DNA of 64,000 nt, taken from contig NZ_JBHSYQ010000005.1 in the NCBI RefSeq assembly GCF_042662225.1, forward strand, positions 229,638 to 293,637. The letters run 5' to 3'. Shown here piece after piece: positions 17,037 to 25,530 of this stretch; the first letter of the stretch is position 1; each line of letters opens with the position of its first letter. Made by a program: the position numbers and the translations under genes. The notes below the pieces were generated by a model. The model had not been told where the DNA came from. It searched no databases and worked only from the letters and a program-made list of their open reading frames with translations. The stretch comes from Nibribacter roseus (lineage in GTDB: Bacteria; Bacteroidota; Bacteroidia; Cytophagales; Hymenobacteraceae).

Positions 17037-17168
17037 AACTGGCTACTGCTTCTGGCTGGGTCAGCTCAGGAAAGAGTACTAGGTGGTGTAAATTGTCAAT
17101 AAAATTGACAATTTTTACGTCTGCAATTGTCCGTTTACCTAAACAGAAATCTGTAAAACGAATATACT

Positions 17169-18362
17169 ATGATTATAACGCCCAGAGTTCGCGGCTTTAT
17201 CTGCCTGACTTCTCATCCTGAAGGATGCGCCCAAAATGTAGAGAACCAGATCAACTATGTGAAATCAAAAGGCACTATTGACGGCCCTAAAAAAGTATTG
17301 GTGATTGGTGCCTCTACTGGTTTTGGGTTGGCCTCCAGAATCACGAGCGCCTTTGGTTCTAACGCTGCTACTGTTGGGGTGTATTTTGAGAAGCCATCGG
17401 CGGAAGGAAAGCCAGGTTCACCAGGTTGGTACAACACTGCCGCATTTGAGCAAAAAGCGCAGGAGGCCGGTTTGTACGCCAAGAGTATCAACGGCGACGC
17501 CTTTTCTGATGAAATCAAACAAAAGACAATTGATCTTATCAAAGCTGATTTAGGCCAGGTAGATCTGGTGGTGTACAGCTTGGCTTCGCCCCGCAGAACA
17601 AACCCTAAAACCGGCGTAACCCACAATTCTGCCTTAAAACCAATTGGCCAGACCTTCTCTAACAAGACCGTTGATTTCCATACCGGCAACGTGACCGAGG
17701 TAAGCATTGCGCCAGCCAATGAGGAAGATATAGAAAATACCGTAGCCGTAATGGGTGGCGAAGATTGGGAAATGTGGATAGATGAGATGAAAAAAGCTGG
17801 TGTGTTGGCGGAAGGTGCCGTTACCGTGGCTTACTCTTACATTGGACCATCTTTGACCGAGGCAGTGTACCGCAAAGGCACCATTGGCCGCGCCAAAGAC
17901 CACTTGGAAGCTACCGCGTTTACTATCACTGATAAGTTGAAAGACCTGGGCGGAAAAGCTTACGTTTCAGTGAACAAGGCCTTGGTGACGCAGGCCAGCT
18001 CGGCTATTCCGGTTATTCCGCTGTACATTTCATTGCTGTACAAGGTCATGAAAGAGAAAGGCATTCACGAAGGTACTATTGAGCAGATTCAGCGTTTGTT
18101 CCAGGATAGACTATATGCCAACGGCGAAGTGCCTACTGATGAGCAAGGCCGCATCAGAATTGACGACTGGGAAATGCGCGATGACGTGCAAGCCGAAGTG
18201 GCCGCCCTTTGGGAGCAAGCTAACACTGAAAATCTTTCTGAGATTGGTGACCTGCAAGGCTACCGCACCGACTTTTTTAACCTGTTCGGGTTTGAGGTAG
18301 ACGGCGTGGAGTACGAAAAAGATGTGAACGAAGTAGTAGAGGTGCCAGGTCTGGTACAGTAA
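17169..18362 (+). CDS. fabV: FabV-type trans-2-enoyl-ACP/CoA reductase
   Basis: The 397-residue enzyme matches FabV in length and motifs. It has the MIITPRVRGFICLTSHPEGC start, a Rossmann-type NAD(P)H-binding segment VLVIGASTGFGLASRI (about residues 44-59), and the FabV active site Y-x8-K in YRKGTIGRAK rather than the Y-x6-K of FabI. It reduces the enoyl intermediate in the last step of fatty-acid elongation and is known to be triclosan-tolerant in other bacteria. It is a cytoplasmic, single-gene unit. The next feature is an IR40 copy right after the stop. Confidence 0.95.
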   Translation: MIITPRVRGFICLTSHPEGCAQNVENQINYVKSKGTIDGPKKVLVIGASTGFGLASRITSAFGSNAATVGVYFEKPSAEGKPGSPGWYNTAAFEQKAQEAGLYAKSINGDAFSDEIKQKTIDLIKADLGQVDLVVYSLASPRRTNPKTGVTHNSALKPIGQTFSNKTVDFHTGNVTEVSIAPANEEDIENTVAVMGGEDWEMWIDEMKKAGVLAEGAVTVAYSYIGPSLTEAVYRKGTIGRAKDHLEATAFTITDKLKDLGGKAYVSVNKALVTQASSAIPVIPLYISLLYKVMKEKGIHEGTIEQIQRLFQDRLYANGEVPTDEQGRIRIDDWEMRDDVQAEVAALWEQANTENLSEIGDLQGYRTDFFNLFGFEVDGVEYEKDVNEVVEVPGLVQ

Positions 18363-18376
18363 CTACCTTAGAATTT

Positions 18377-18417
18377 CTGTTTCAGGCCTTTTTTATGAAA
18401 AATACGCCTGAAACAGG
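18377..18417. repeat. IR40 palindrome, copy 6
   Basis: CTGTTTCAGGCCTTTTTT pairs with AAAAATACGCCTGAAACAG. The CAGG/CCTG arm differs from the usual AGG/CCT arm with compensating bases on both sides. It starts 15 bp after the fabV stop. Confidence 0.75.
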
Positions 18418-18508
18418 TTGTCTTAGTCCTGTTGGTGCAAGTTTTTGCTTCGCCAACAGGACTAATTTTTTCCTCCTGTTTCAACACTTTCCCCCAGCAT
18501 CAAATTAT

Positions 18509-19351
18509 ATGAAGTACCTCTTTGCCGTAATTTGCTCTTTACTTCTAACCGTTCAGTCGTTTGCTCAGCAGAAGAAGACAGAAATTATTGTGATTGGCAG
18601 CATTCATCAGGCTGTTCCTAATTTCAACGCAGATACGCTGTACTACATTCTGGAGCGGGTGCAGCCAGATATTATTCTTGCTGAAATTGATTCATCTTTC
18701 TTCACTCAAGATTTCCAGTACAAATATCCGTCTAAAGAAAACGAACAAAATGCCACCATCAGGTACCTGGCGCGGCACCCTAAGGCTATGGTGCGGCCTT
18801 TTGAATTTGAGGGGAGGAACGAGTACCGGCGGGAAAGAGGGATGGTGCCCGCTGATAACCTAACTATCAAATTGCTGAATTCTCTGTACAAGGCTAACCA
18901 ACTCACGGCTCAGCAGCACGCCATAGTACAAGCTTACCATGATATCACAGATTCTTTGAAAGTGCGGGCGGCTAAATCTCCGCAGCATTTCAATAACGGT
19001 ACTACAGATGCTCTTGCCAAAAGGCGGCAGGATCTGCAGCACCATGGTATCGCCAGCATTACCAACAACAGAATTGAGTTTGATACCACTTTTTTAACCA
19101 AGCCTAACGGAGAGCAAATCAGTTACCGGAATGGATATCAGTTGTGGGCTGATTTTTGGGATTTGCGTAACCAGACCATGGCCAGAAACATCATGCGCAT
19201 GGCCAATCATTATCCGGGGAAACGGTTGGTGGTATTGACTGGCTTTCTGCACCGGTACTACATTTTAAGCGAACTCCGGAAGTTGACCAACGGAAAGGAC
19301 ATTGAGTTAAAGGAGTTCTACCATTTTACATCGGCCAGTAACGGAAAGTAG
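18509..19351 (+). CDS. Exported protein, possibly TraB/ChaN-like
   Basis: The frame is open from 18395, but the first 38 codons cover IR40 copy 6. The ATG at 18509 gives MKYLFAVICSLLLTVQSFAQ, a clean signal peptide, so I use it (280 residues). The mature part begins EIIVIGSIHQAVPNFNADTL with later LAEID and GFLHRYYILSEL, reminiscent of TraB/GumN or ChaN-type folds, in which an N-terminal G-x-x-H and acidic residues are conserved. That assignment is tentative. It converges on the macro-domain gene with only 6 bp between stops. Confidence 0.75.
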   Translation: MKYLFAVICSLLLTVQSFAQQKKTEIIVIGSIHQAVPNFNADTLYYILERVQPDIILAEIDSSFFTQDFQYKYPSKENEQNATIRYLARHPKAMVRPFEFEGRNEYRRERGMVPADNLTIKLLNSLYKANQLTAQQHAIVQAYHDITDSLKVRAAKSPQHFNNGTTDALAKRRQDLQHHGIASITNNRIEFDTTFLTKPNGEQISYRNGYQLWADFWDLRNQTMARNIMRMANHYPGKRLVVLTGFLHRYYILSELRKLTNGKDIELKEFYHFTSASNGK

Positions 19352-19357
19352 GAAACA

Positions 19358-19882
19358 TTATTCGCCTAACAACTGCTCATATAGCCTCAGGTTCTCTTCA
19401 TCAAATACTACAAAAGTTACCTGCTCCGGCAGCTTATTTTCCTGTAAGAACTCCTGAACAGTTTGCACGGCCACCTGAGCTGCTTTGTCTTTTGGATAGC
19501 CATACACGCCCGTGCTGATGTTAGGGAAGGCGATGATCTTTACTTTGTGTTGCTGAGCCAGAAGCAAGGAATTGCGGTAGCAGTTGGCTAGCAACTTAGG
19601 TTCATTTTTATGGCCGCCGTTCCACACCGGCCCAACGGTATGGATGACGTACTGAGCAGGTAAATCACCGCCGGTGGTAATCACGGCTTCGCCGGTAGGG
19701 CAGCCGCCTTGCCTGGCTCTGATCTGTTTACACTCCTCCAGAATAGCCGGACCGCCTGCGCGGTGAATAGCCCCGTCAACACCACCGCCACCTAACAAGC
19801 TGGAGTTTGCCGCGTTCACAATGGCATCAGTGGTAACTTTGGTGATGTCTCCTTTCAGTAGATTAATTCTGTTTTGGTTCAT
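19358..19882 (-). CDS. Macro-domain protein (ADP-ribose / O-acetyl-ADP-ribose deacetylase type)
   Basis: The 174-residue protein is a single macro domain of YmdB/MacroD type. Motifs are DAIVNAANSSLLGGGGVDGAIHRAGG (about residues 20-45), which contains the catalytic Asn-Asn-Ser and Gly-rich loop with Asp35-like residue, and FPNISTGVYGYPKDKAAQVA, the phosphate-binding loop. Enzymes of this class hydrolyse O-acetyl-ADP-ribose or remove ADP-ribose from proteins, in the cytoplasm. It is 6 bp from the convergent plus-strand gene, and no terminator is visible between them. Confidence 0.93.
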   Translation of the reverse strand: MNQNRINLLKGDITKVTTDAIVNAANSSLLGGGGVDGAIHRAGGPAILEECKQIRARQGGCPTGEAVITTGGDLPAQYVIHTVGPVWNGGHKNEPKLLANCYRNSLLLAQQHKVKIIAFPNISTGVYGYPKDKAAQVAVQTVQEFLQENKLPEQVTFVVFDEENLRLYEQLLGE

Positions 19883-19885
19883 AGT

Positions 19886-19922
19886 GTTTTAGGGCTGTTT
19901 TTTTGAAAAGTAGGCGGAAACG
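19886..19922. repeat. IR40 palindrome, copy 7
   Basis: Imperfect copy (GTTTTAGGGCTGTTTTTTT / ...GGCGGAAAC) 3 bp upstream of the macro-domain start codon, so it would lie in its 5' leader. Confidence 0.55.
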
Positions 19923-19958
19923 GAATTAGCTTTTATAAGCATTTCTTCAATTCATTTT

Positions 19959-20032
19959 CTATGGCGCGGAAGTTACTACCATGACTTACCAAGCAGTATC
20001 TGTAAGTCACGGAAGTAACTTCCGCGCCATAG
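19959..20032. repeat. Long non-coding hairpin
   Basis: Arms 19959-19976 and 20015-20032 are perfect 18-bp inverted repeats (CTATGGCGCGGAAGTTAC). An inner stem pairs TGACTTAC (19982-19989) with GTAAGTCA (20002-20009). The gap 19883-20286 holds no gene: it has this hairpin, IR40 copies 7 and 8 and a small CCTTCTCCC/GGGAGAAGG hairpin near 20100. Confidence 0.8.
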
Positions 20033-20133
20033 AGAATTTTAAGCGAATAGCATTTACTTTCTGTTTGTCTCATTCTGAGACTGTCCTCCCCTCATCCTAA
20101 CCTTCTCCCTCGGGGAGAAGGAACTGCGCTTTT

Positions 20134-20173
20134 GCGTTTTCGGCCTGCTTTTTATAAAACAGACTAAAAGCAG
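20134..20173. repeat. IR40 palindrome, copy 8
   Basis: GCGTTTTCGGCCTGCTTTTT with ...AAAACAGACTAAAAGCAG, imperfect, about 114 bp past the stop of the large GAF gene. Confidence 0.55.
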
Positions 20174-20286
20174 TTATAATTAAACTAAAGGCAGCCTTAT
20201 CGCCTGTAATCTTTCCATCTTCAAATTCCCGCATCTTCAAAGTTGAAATAGCACATTAGCACATTCAATAATCAACATATTGAAAT

Positions 20287-22614
20287 CTAGCAATTTACTT
20301 TTACCCTCAATGCTTTTAGGCCACTGACGCCTTGTAGGTCATCTATCTCCAGGTTTTCCACGTCTTCGGTCAGTACTTGTTTGTTTTGGAGGTATTCTAT
20401 GTACTCCATGTATTCGTTGGCTTCGCGGGCCTGGGAATAAACAATAGCTACTTTGCCAGGTTGGGTGAGGCGTTCGTCGGTGCCACGTATCAGCGCCTTG
20501 TCCACCCGTTTTTTCACTATTTCATAGCGAATATTATACGCTCCGTCTACGTCGAACTTTCGTTCATCTTGCCGGAACCGGATGGCCAAGGGTTGGCTGT
20601 GAATGAGAATGAGCTGCGTGGTTTCTAAAGGTACTTTTAATTTAGGTTTAAGTGCGGCGGCGCGGCGGGTGACTTCGCACATAACCATAAGTTGCCACAA
20701 ACGCAGGTTCCGCAGAAACATGATGTCAAATGGCTGCCGCTCTTCTAATGAGGCGCCCACGTAAATGTTGAATTCCACCCCATCGGTTTTAAACTTCTCA
20801 AAATAGTGCGGGTACATATTCTGGGCGCTCAGCTCCTCCTGCTCAATGTATTCAGAAATGGTCTCGTTTATGAGCGTGAGGCTTTCCTCAAATGCTTTAC
20901 GGCGCTTGTATAAAATGCCCAAGTCGGGATCCATGGCATCTCGGTAGTTCTGAATGTAGGGCATCAGGTCTGGGTGGGTGGCTTCCAGAAACTCAAACAT
21001 TGGCTCTACCTGCGTGCGCAGCATATCAAAAATGAGGATGCCGTCTTGCGAGATCAGGCCTTTTTTGAGCTGACGCAAATGTTTGGTCACCGAGAAGCGT
21101 AACTCATCCAGAATGGGCAGGGGGTGTACTTCAATAGCCTTTTTCAGAATTCGCTCCGCCAACTGTAGGTGTTCAACCAAGTCGCCTAAAATAGCAGTGT
21201 TTCGCTCAGTGCTGGAGCCGCGTACATCGGCGGCGGCGTACAGTGGGTATACATCCGGAAATACAATGGGCTCCATTTCCACTGGCCCCGGAGTGTTATT
21301 CATTTTGTCTAGCAAGTTCAGGGCAGCCTCTCTGAATCGCCACTCCAACACCGGATGTATAGCCGTAAACTTATCGCGTATTACTGCCTGTACCCGTGCC
21401 TCAATTTCTTCTGAATTACGGTTGACAGCAACTGCAAAAAGGGGCAGAAACTGCTCTATTTTAGAAAGTGAGAAATTGTCCAAATCGCCAGGATTAGGGG
21501 AGCCCAACTCCAGAATGCCAATGGGCTCTTCACCGTAGCGTAGCAACGCCAGAATGATGTTCTGTATACCCATGCCCAGCATTTCTTCGCGCACGCCTTC
21601 AGGTAGCTGGTCAGACTTGGCTACATCTTTTACTACCAGTGGCCTGCCATCGCGTACCAAGCTGTCATAAATAGACTTAAACCCTACGTAACTGCTGCTG
21701 CTTGGCTCACTCTGCAATAAAAAACTGTGGTTTATCTTGTTGCCGAAGTTTACAAAAGTGCTTCGATTTTTGTGGAACGCCGCCACCCCCAGCTGCAAAT
21801 GGGGGCGTTTAAAGTAGATGCGTACCTTCTCCTGTAGTTGTTCAAACCTATCTGGTGCCAGCATGACGTCGCGCTCCAGCAAATCGTTCTTCAGCGAAGA
21901 CAAGACTTCCTGCACAGTTACATCTACCAGGTGAAGGGTGTAAAAACCATTGATTTCAAACAACTCCGGAGGGAGAACCTTCATCCAAATGTCCATGTCC
22001 CGGATGTTGTCTAACAGATGCTGAATCTCAACTTCTGACAAAGTGGGCAGCGGACCAAGGGGCGTAATATCCAGGAACTGGGTGTTAATCTCAACGTTGT
22101 AGTGCCGGTACAGGCCCAGCTGATAATCGGGAACGGTATAAATCAAGAACTCCTCGTGAGGTACCTGTACCTGGTAAAACTTCTCCAGAACCATAAAGTA
22201 GACCATGCGCACCCGGTTGAAAAGCATGCGGTGCTCGTCAATGTTCAGGGGGCGCTTGAGGTAATTATGGTCAGTTAGAATGATTTCCCTGAACAGATCT
22301 GTATGGTAAAAGCTGACATCGTAGTTAGGCCCTACAGTTCCTATGGCTTCAATTTCACGAGTGGCAGGTGGAAAAACAGCCGTCATGAGCAGGTCAATGA
22401 TGCACTCATAATTCTCCAGCACTTTTAGGTCCGTGATGGGGCCTAACAATTCCGGGGCATCTTTAAGCTGACGGGTGATTTCCTGCGCACAGTGTATAAA
22501 GCTGCTTTTGCAGCCTTCGTGCTCCTGCTGCCAATACCTAATGATGGGTGCAAAGCTCAGGTTGGCCTTGAACGGAAAAGTAGTAACGCTGATATTATGT
22601 TCTTGGGAATGCAT
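20287..22614 (-). CDS. Large GAF-domain protein of unknown function
   Basis: The 775-residue protein has no signal peptide or membrane helix. A GAF-like domain is visible at about residues 290-420 (INHSFLLQSEPSSSSYVGFKS ... RPLVVKDVAKSDQLPEGV ... IILALLRYGEEPIGILELG). The flanking N-terminal ~280 and C-terminal ~350 residues are mostly helical and acidic, with no catalytic motif I can name. It resembles Bacteroidota proteins annotated only as 'GAF domain-containing protein'. A role as a cytoplasmic sensor or scaffold is inference. The gene is monocistronic. Confidence 0.8.
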   Translation of the reverse strand: MHSQEHNISVTTFPFKANLSFAPIIRYWQQEHEGCKSSFIHCAQEITRQLKDAPELLGPITDLKVLENYECIIDLLMTAVFPPATREIEAIGTVGPNYDVSFYHTDLFREIILTDHNYLKRPLNIDEHRMLFNRVRMVYFMVLEKFYQVQVPHEEFLIYTVPDYQLGLYRHYNVEINTQFLDITPLGPLPTLSEVEIQHLLDNIRDMDIWMKVLPPELFEINGFYTLHLVDVTVQEVLSSLKNDLLERDVMLAPDRFEQLQEKVRIYFKRPHLQLGVAAFHKNRSTFVNFGNKINHSFLLQSEPSSSSYVGFKSIYDSLVRDGRPLVVKDVAKSDQLPEGVREEMLGMGIQNIILALLRYGEEPIGILELGSPNPGDLDNFSLSKIEQFLPLFAVAVNRNSEEIEARVQAVIRDKFTAIHPVLEWRFREAALNLLDKMNNTPGPVEMEPIVFPDVYPLYAAADVRGSSTERNTAILGDLVEHLQLAERILKKAIEVHPLPILDELRFSVTKHLRQLKKGLISQDGILIFDMLRTQVEPMFEFLEATHPDLMPYIQNYRDAMDPDLGILYKRRKAFEESLTLINETISEYIEQEELSAQNMYPHYFEKFKTDGVEFNIYVGASLEERQPFDIMFLRNLRLWQLMVMCEVTRRAAALKPKLKVPLETTQLILIHSQPLAIRFRQDERKFDVDGAYNIRYEIVKKRVDKALIRGTDERLTQPGKVAIVYSQAREANEYMEYIEYLQNKQVLTEDVENLEIDDLQGVSGLKALRVKVNC

Positions 22615-22650
22615 ACAGGGCTTTTAACGCAAAACAGCCTTGGCAGATAC

Positions 22651-22685
22651 AGAAAAAGCCAGCTTAAAAGCTGGCTTTCTGAAAA
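22651..22685 (-). terminator. Intrinsic terminator of the T9SS-sorted protein gene
   Basis: Stem AAAGCCAGCTT with its complement AAGCTGGCTTT, and A-runs on the left, give a minus-strand U-tract 26 bp past the stop at 22711. Confidence 0.8.
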
Positions 22686-22710
22686 ATAGAAGATTTAACG
22701 TGCTATTGGG

Positions 22711-23607
22711 TTACTGCTTCAAAAAACGGATGGTTTCAGTTCCGCTGGATGTGGTGACGCGGTAAAAATAAACACCTTCTTTAAGTGCGGCTAACTGTAC
22801 GGTTTGCGCCTGTTTTCCGGCGGGGAAGGTGCGGTCAATTGCTTGCTGTACCACTTGCCCCTGGGCATCTAACAACTCAATTTTCACATTGCCCGCTGTT
22901 GGTACGTTAAAGCGCAAAGTAGCTTTGTCAGTAGTTGGGTTGGGGCTTAGTTGAAGAGAACTGGTGTTATCTGACTTTTCTGGATTAATAGTCTGTGCCT
23001 GATGAACCGGCTTGTTGGGGTCTATGAGAAGAAAGCGGGTGGCGTTCCAGCGTTCAATAAACCTTTCTTTGATGGGCCCTCTTCTGCGCTCGCGGTTTTG
23101 CATTTGTTCCTCTGTAACCCCATGCTTAGCGGCAATGGCCTGTAAATCAGTCCGCCATTTTTCCTGCTGCGCTTTTACTTTTACTCCAATGGGCGTTAAG
23201 TGCTTTTCATTACGCTTGGCCAATTCGGCTAATCGTAACAACTGCTCCCGTTGCTCTGCACGAGCAGCTTTGAATTCTGCCTTTTGATCTTCAGTGAGAG
23301 GAGTTTGTTGAGTTTCGCGTTCTGCTTTCAGCTGCTTGAAGCGTTCCTTCTGGCTTTGGCGGTGCAGGGCCAGTTGCTGCCGTATGTCAGCCAGCTCTCT
23401 TTTGTCTGCTTTTGAAAGTTTTTTATCCAGCTCTTTGCGCTGTTCTAGTATAAACGGAGCAATGTGTAGACGCTGGTAAGTAGCCAACTCTTTCCGAAGC
23501 TCCCCATGCACTGCTTTGCGTCCAGGTCTTTTGTCTTTTTGCGCCAGAACGCTATTGCCTAGCAGCATCACCAACGCCAGTAGGCACAACCAAATTTTGC
23601 TGTTCAT
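22711..23607 (-). CDS. Exported protein with type IX secretion C-terminal sorting domain
   Basis: The 298-residue protein has a signal peptide (MNSKIWLCLLALVMLLGNSVLAQ). A long, highly charged helical region (about 30-185) is rich in KELxxYQ, RQQLALHRQSQKERF and EQREQLLRLAEL, suggestive of coiled coil and of Spy/CpxP-like segments. The C-terminal ~80-residue T9SS type A domain reads LSPNPTTDKATLRFNV ... VKIELLDAQGQVVQ ... LKEGVYFYRV ... IRFLKQ. It should be exported by Sec, carried across the outer membrane by T9SS and anchored or released. The function of the charged part is unknown. Confidence 0.88.
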   Translation of the reverse strand: MNSKIWLCLLALVMLLGNSVLAQKDKRPGRKAVHGELRKELATYQRLHIAPFILEQRKELDKKLSKADKRELADIRQQLALHRQSQKERFKQLKAERETQQTPLTEDQKAEFKAARAEQREQLLRLAELAKRNEKHLTPIGVKVKAQQEKWRTDLQAIAAKHGVTEEQMQNRERRRGPIKERFIERWNATRFLLIDPNKPVHQAQTINPEKSDNTSSLQLSPNPTTDKATLRFNVPTAGNVKIELLDAQGQVVQQAIDRTFPAGKQAQTVQLAALKEGVYFYRVTTSSGTETIRFLKQ

Positions 23608-23676
23608 AACTTTATAGTCTTTTCTTGCTTTAGATGCAGTTGAAGTTCAGAGGTTTAATGAAAGATAGAAAAATTA

Positions 23677-23716
23677 ACGTTTTGATGCTATTTTTTCAAA
23701 AAGAGGCTAAAAACAG
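23677..23716. repeat. IR40 palindrome, copy 9
   Basis: ACGTTTTGATGCTATTTTTT with AAAAAGAGGCTAAAAACAG, imperfect, in the 306-bp spacer upstream of the T9SS gene. Apart from this and the next terminator the spacer shows nothing. Confidence 0.5.
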
Positions 23717-23856
23717 AAGAAGGTATTGGTGTATTTTCAACTGCGAGCATTTAAACTTGCCAGTCAGCAGGTGCCAAATTTTATTAAGAGTAGCGGGGAC
23801 TGCATTGAAAAGGCTAGGTTCGAGTACAGGCTGTATGGTTTGTCATTGGTAATAAA

Positions 23857-23895
23857 TAAAAAAAGCCGATGCTGTTGCTGCACCGGCTTTTCTTG
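23857..23895 (-). terminator. Intrinsic terminator of the M16 operon
   Basis: AAAAGCCG...CGGCTTTT stem with an inner GC-rich part and A-runs on the left side, 19 bp past the stop of the second M16 gene. Confidence 0.75.
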
Positions 23896-23913
23896 TTTTA
23901 GAACTGAGCCTTC

Positions 23914-25530
23914 TTATCTGAAGGTGTCGTTGGTATCTACTATGCGTACTTCTTTCACATTCAGCTTGAAGTTGGCAATTTGTGCATCTTCATCTTTCAC
24001 TGATTGTGGAAGTCCCTCTTTCACAATATTAGAGTAGCTCATGGGCGAGGGAGTGTTGTTCTTCAGGGCATCGGCCAAAGGTTGGGCTTCGCTGTCGTCG
24101 GTCACAATAGTCACGTACAGGTTATCAGCGGTCCAGTATTTCTTGATGGCCTGGTTTACGTCTTCCACCGTCAATTTAGCCAATAGCGCATCCATGTCTT
24201 CAATGTAATCGCGGCGGCCGTAGAAGTGCGAGTCCAGCAAAAAGCCCAGGCGTTTCTCAGGGGTTTGGATGTACAGCTTGTTGTAGCTGCGCAGGAACTG
24301 GCGGGTCAGCTCGAAATTTTCTTTGCTGATACCGGTCTTGATCATATTGTCCACCTCACGCAGAGCCAGACGCAGGGCAAAGTGGGCGTGCCCTACTTTA
24401 ATGCCGCTCAGTTCTTTGTACTGCTGTTTCAGGCCTTCGGCAGTTTGTACGGGTCTGATCCAGAGGGCATGGTAGTTTGAGCTTCTGGGCACGCCAGGTA
24501 CGGGCAGCATGTTAGAACCACCGTTCTCGTACCATTCAATATAGCTGTAGTCTCCGTAATTCATGGAGCGGGTACTTCTTATTTTGTTGTACAGCTGGCC
24601 GTAACTCTTGCGGTGCTCGCCCAGGTAAGAGTTTGCCACCATCAGGGCCGCGAAATCATCTGAAGAACGGGTGATTCTAAGCGGTGTGCCGGTAAAAATA
24701 GCCGAGCCCAAGGCGTTTGGCTTGCTAATGATCTCCACCACAATTCCGTCGGGTTTGTTGGCTTTGCCCGGCTGCGGAATGTTAGGTCGGGTACCCGATA
24801 GTCCTTCCAAGTCAACAGTAAGGCGGTTCAGGAAATCTTGGGAATAGTTGCCGGCAATACTAACGGTGACGTTGTGGCGCGTGAAGAAATTCTGGTAATG
24901 GTTACGCACATCTTCCAGGGTAATTCCTTTTACGCCCGTGCTGGTGCCTTGGGGCGTGTGCTGGTAATTAGTGCCCCGGAACAGGAGGTCTTCCAAAGCT
25001 TTCTTGCTGTAATCCTCGTCTGAAGAGGAGCGGATAACTTGGTCAACAAAGTTCTGCTGATTTGACTTAACACGATTAAAATCTTCTTCCGCGAAGCGTG
25101 GCGTGAGCACCAAACCTTTCAGAATAGGGTAGAACTCGTTCAGGAAATCTTTATGCACGGCAAACGTGAACACAGTGGCCTCTTTGTCTACGCTGGCACC
25201 GTACTGGGCGGCCATGGGGTAGATTTTCTCCTGAATCTGGGTGTTGGTCAGCTCTTGGGTACCCCCAGCCATTATGGTTTGGGCGGTGGCATAGGTAAGT
25301 CCTGCTTTTCCGGTTGGGTCTGAGATAGAGCCATTCCGGAACATGAGCTTCACAATTACTTTGTCTGACTCAGGCAGAGCCAGTTCTACCACGTCAAAGG
25401 GCATAGTGGCTACTACCAGCGCTTCATCTGGTGCTTTTTCTGGGTCAACGGTGGCGGAGGTTTGCGGTTGTTTCTGGCAGGCGGCTAAGCTTAGGGCCAG
25501 CGGCAGAATATAAGTCAGTATCTTTTTCAT
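23914..25530 (-). CDS. M16-family peptidase-like lipoprotein, probably non-catalytic partner
   Basis: The 538-residue protein has a lipoprotein signal (MKKILTYILPLALSLAACQKQ; lipobox SLAAC). It has the two-lobed insulinase/M16 fold: an N-terminal lobe with LMFRNGSISDPTGKAGLTYATAQTIMAGG where the HxxEH zinc motif would be expected, and a C-terminal lobe with the RNHYQNFFTRHNVTVSIAGNYS segment. The zinc motif is absent, so it should be the non-catalytic beta-type subunit. Its start ATG shares a base with the stop of the preceding gene (TAATG), which implies translational coupling and a heterodimer with the 25530-26891 product. Confidence 0.9.
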   Translation of the reverse strand: MKKILTYILPLALSLAACQKQPQTSATVDPEKAPDEALVVATMPFDVVELALPESDKVIVKLMFRNGSISDPTGKAGLTYATAQTIMAGGTQELTNTQIQEKIYPMAAQYGASVDKEATVFTFAVHKDFLNEFYPILKGLVLTPRFAEEDFNRVKSNQQNFVDQVIRSSSDEDYSKKALEDLLFRGTNYQHTPQGTSTGVKGITLEDVRNHYQNFFTRHNVTVSIAGNYSQDFLNRLTVDLEGLSGTRPNIPQPGKANKPDGIVVEIISKPNALGSAIFTGTPLRITRSSDDFAALMVANSYLGEHRKSYGQLYNKIRSTRSMNYGDYSYIEWYENGGSNMLPVPGVPRSSNYHALWIRPVQTAEGLKQQYKELSGIKVGHAHFALRLALREVDNMIKTGISKENFELTRQFLRSYNKLYIQTPEKRLGFLLDSHFYGRRDYIEDMDALLAKLTVEDVNQAIKKYWTADNLYVTIVTDDSEAQPLADALKNNTPSPMSYSNIVKEGLPQSVKDEDAQIANFKLNVKEVRIVDTNDTFR

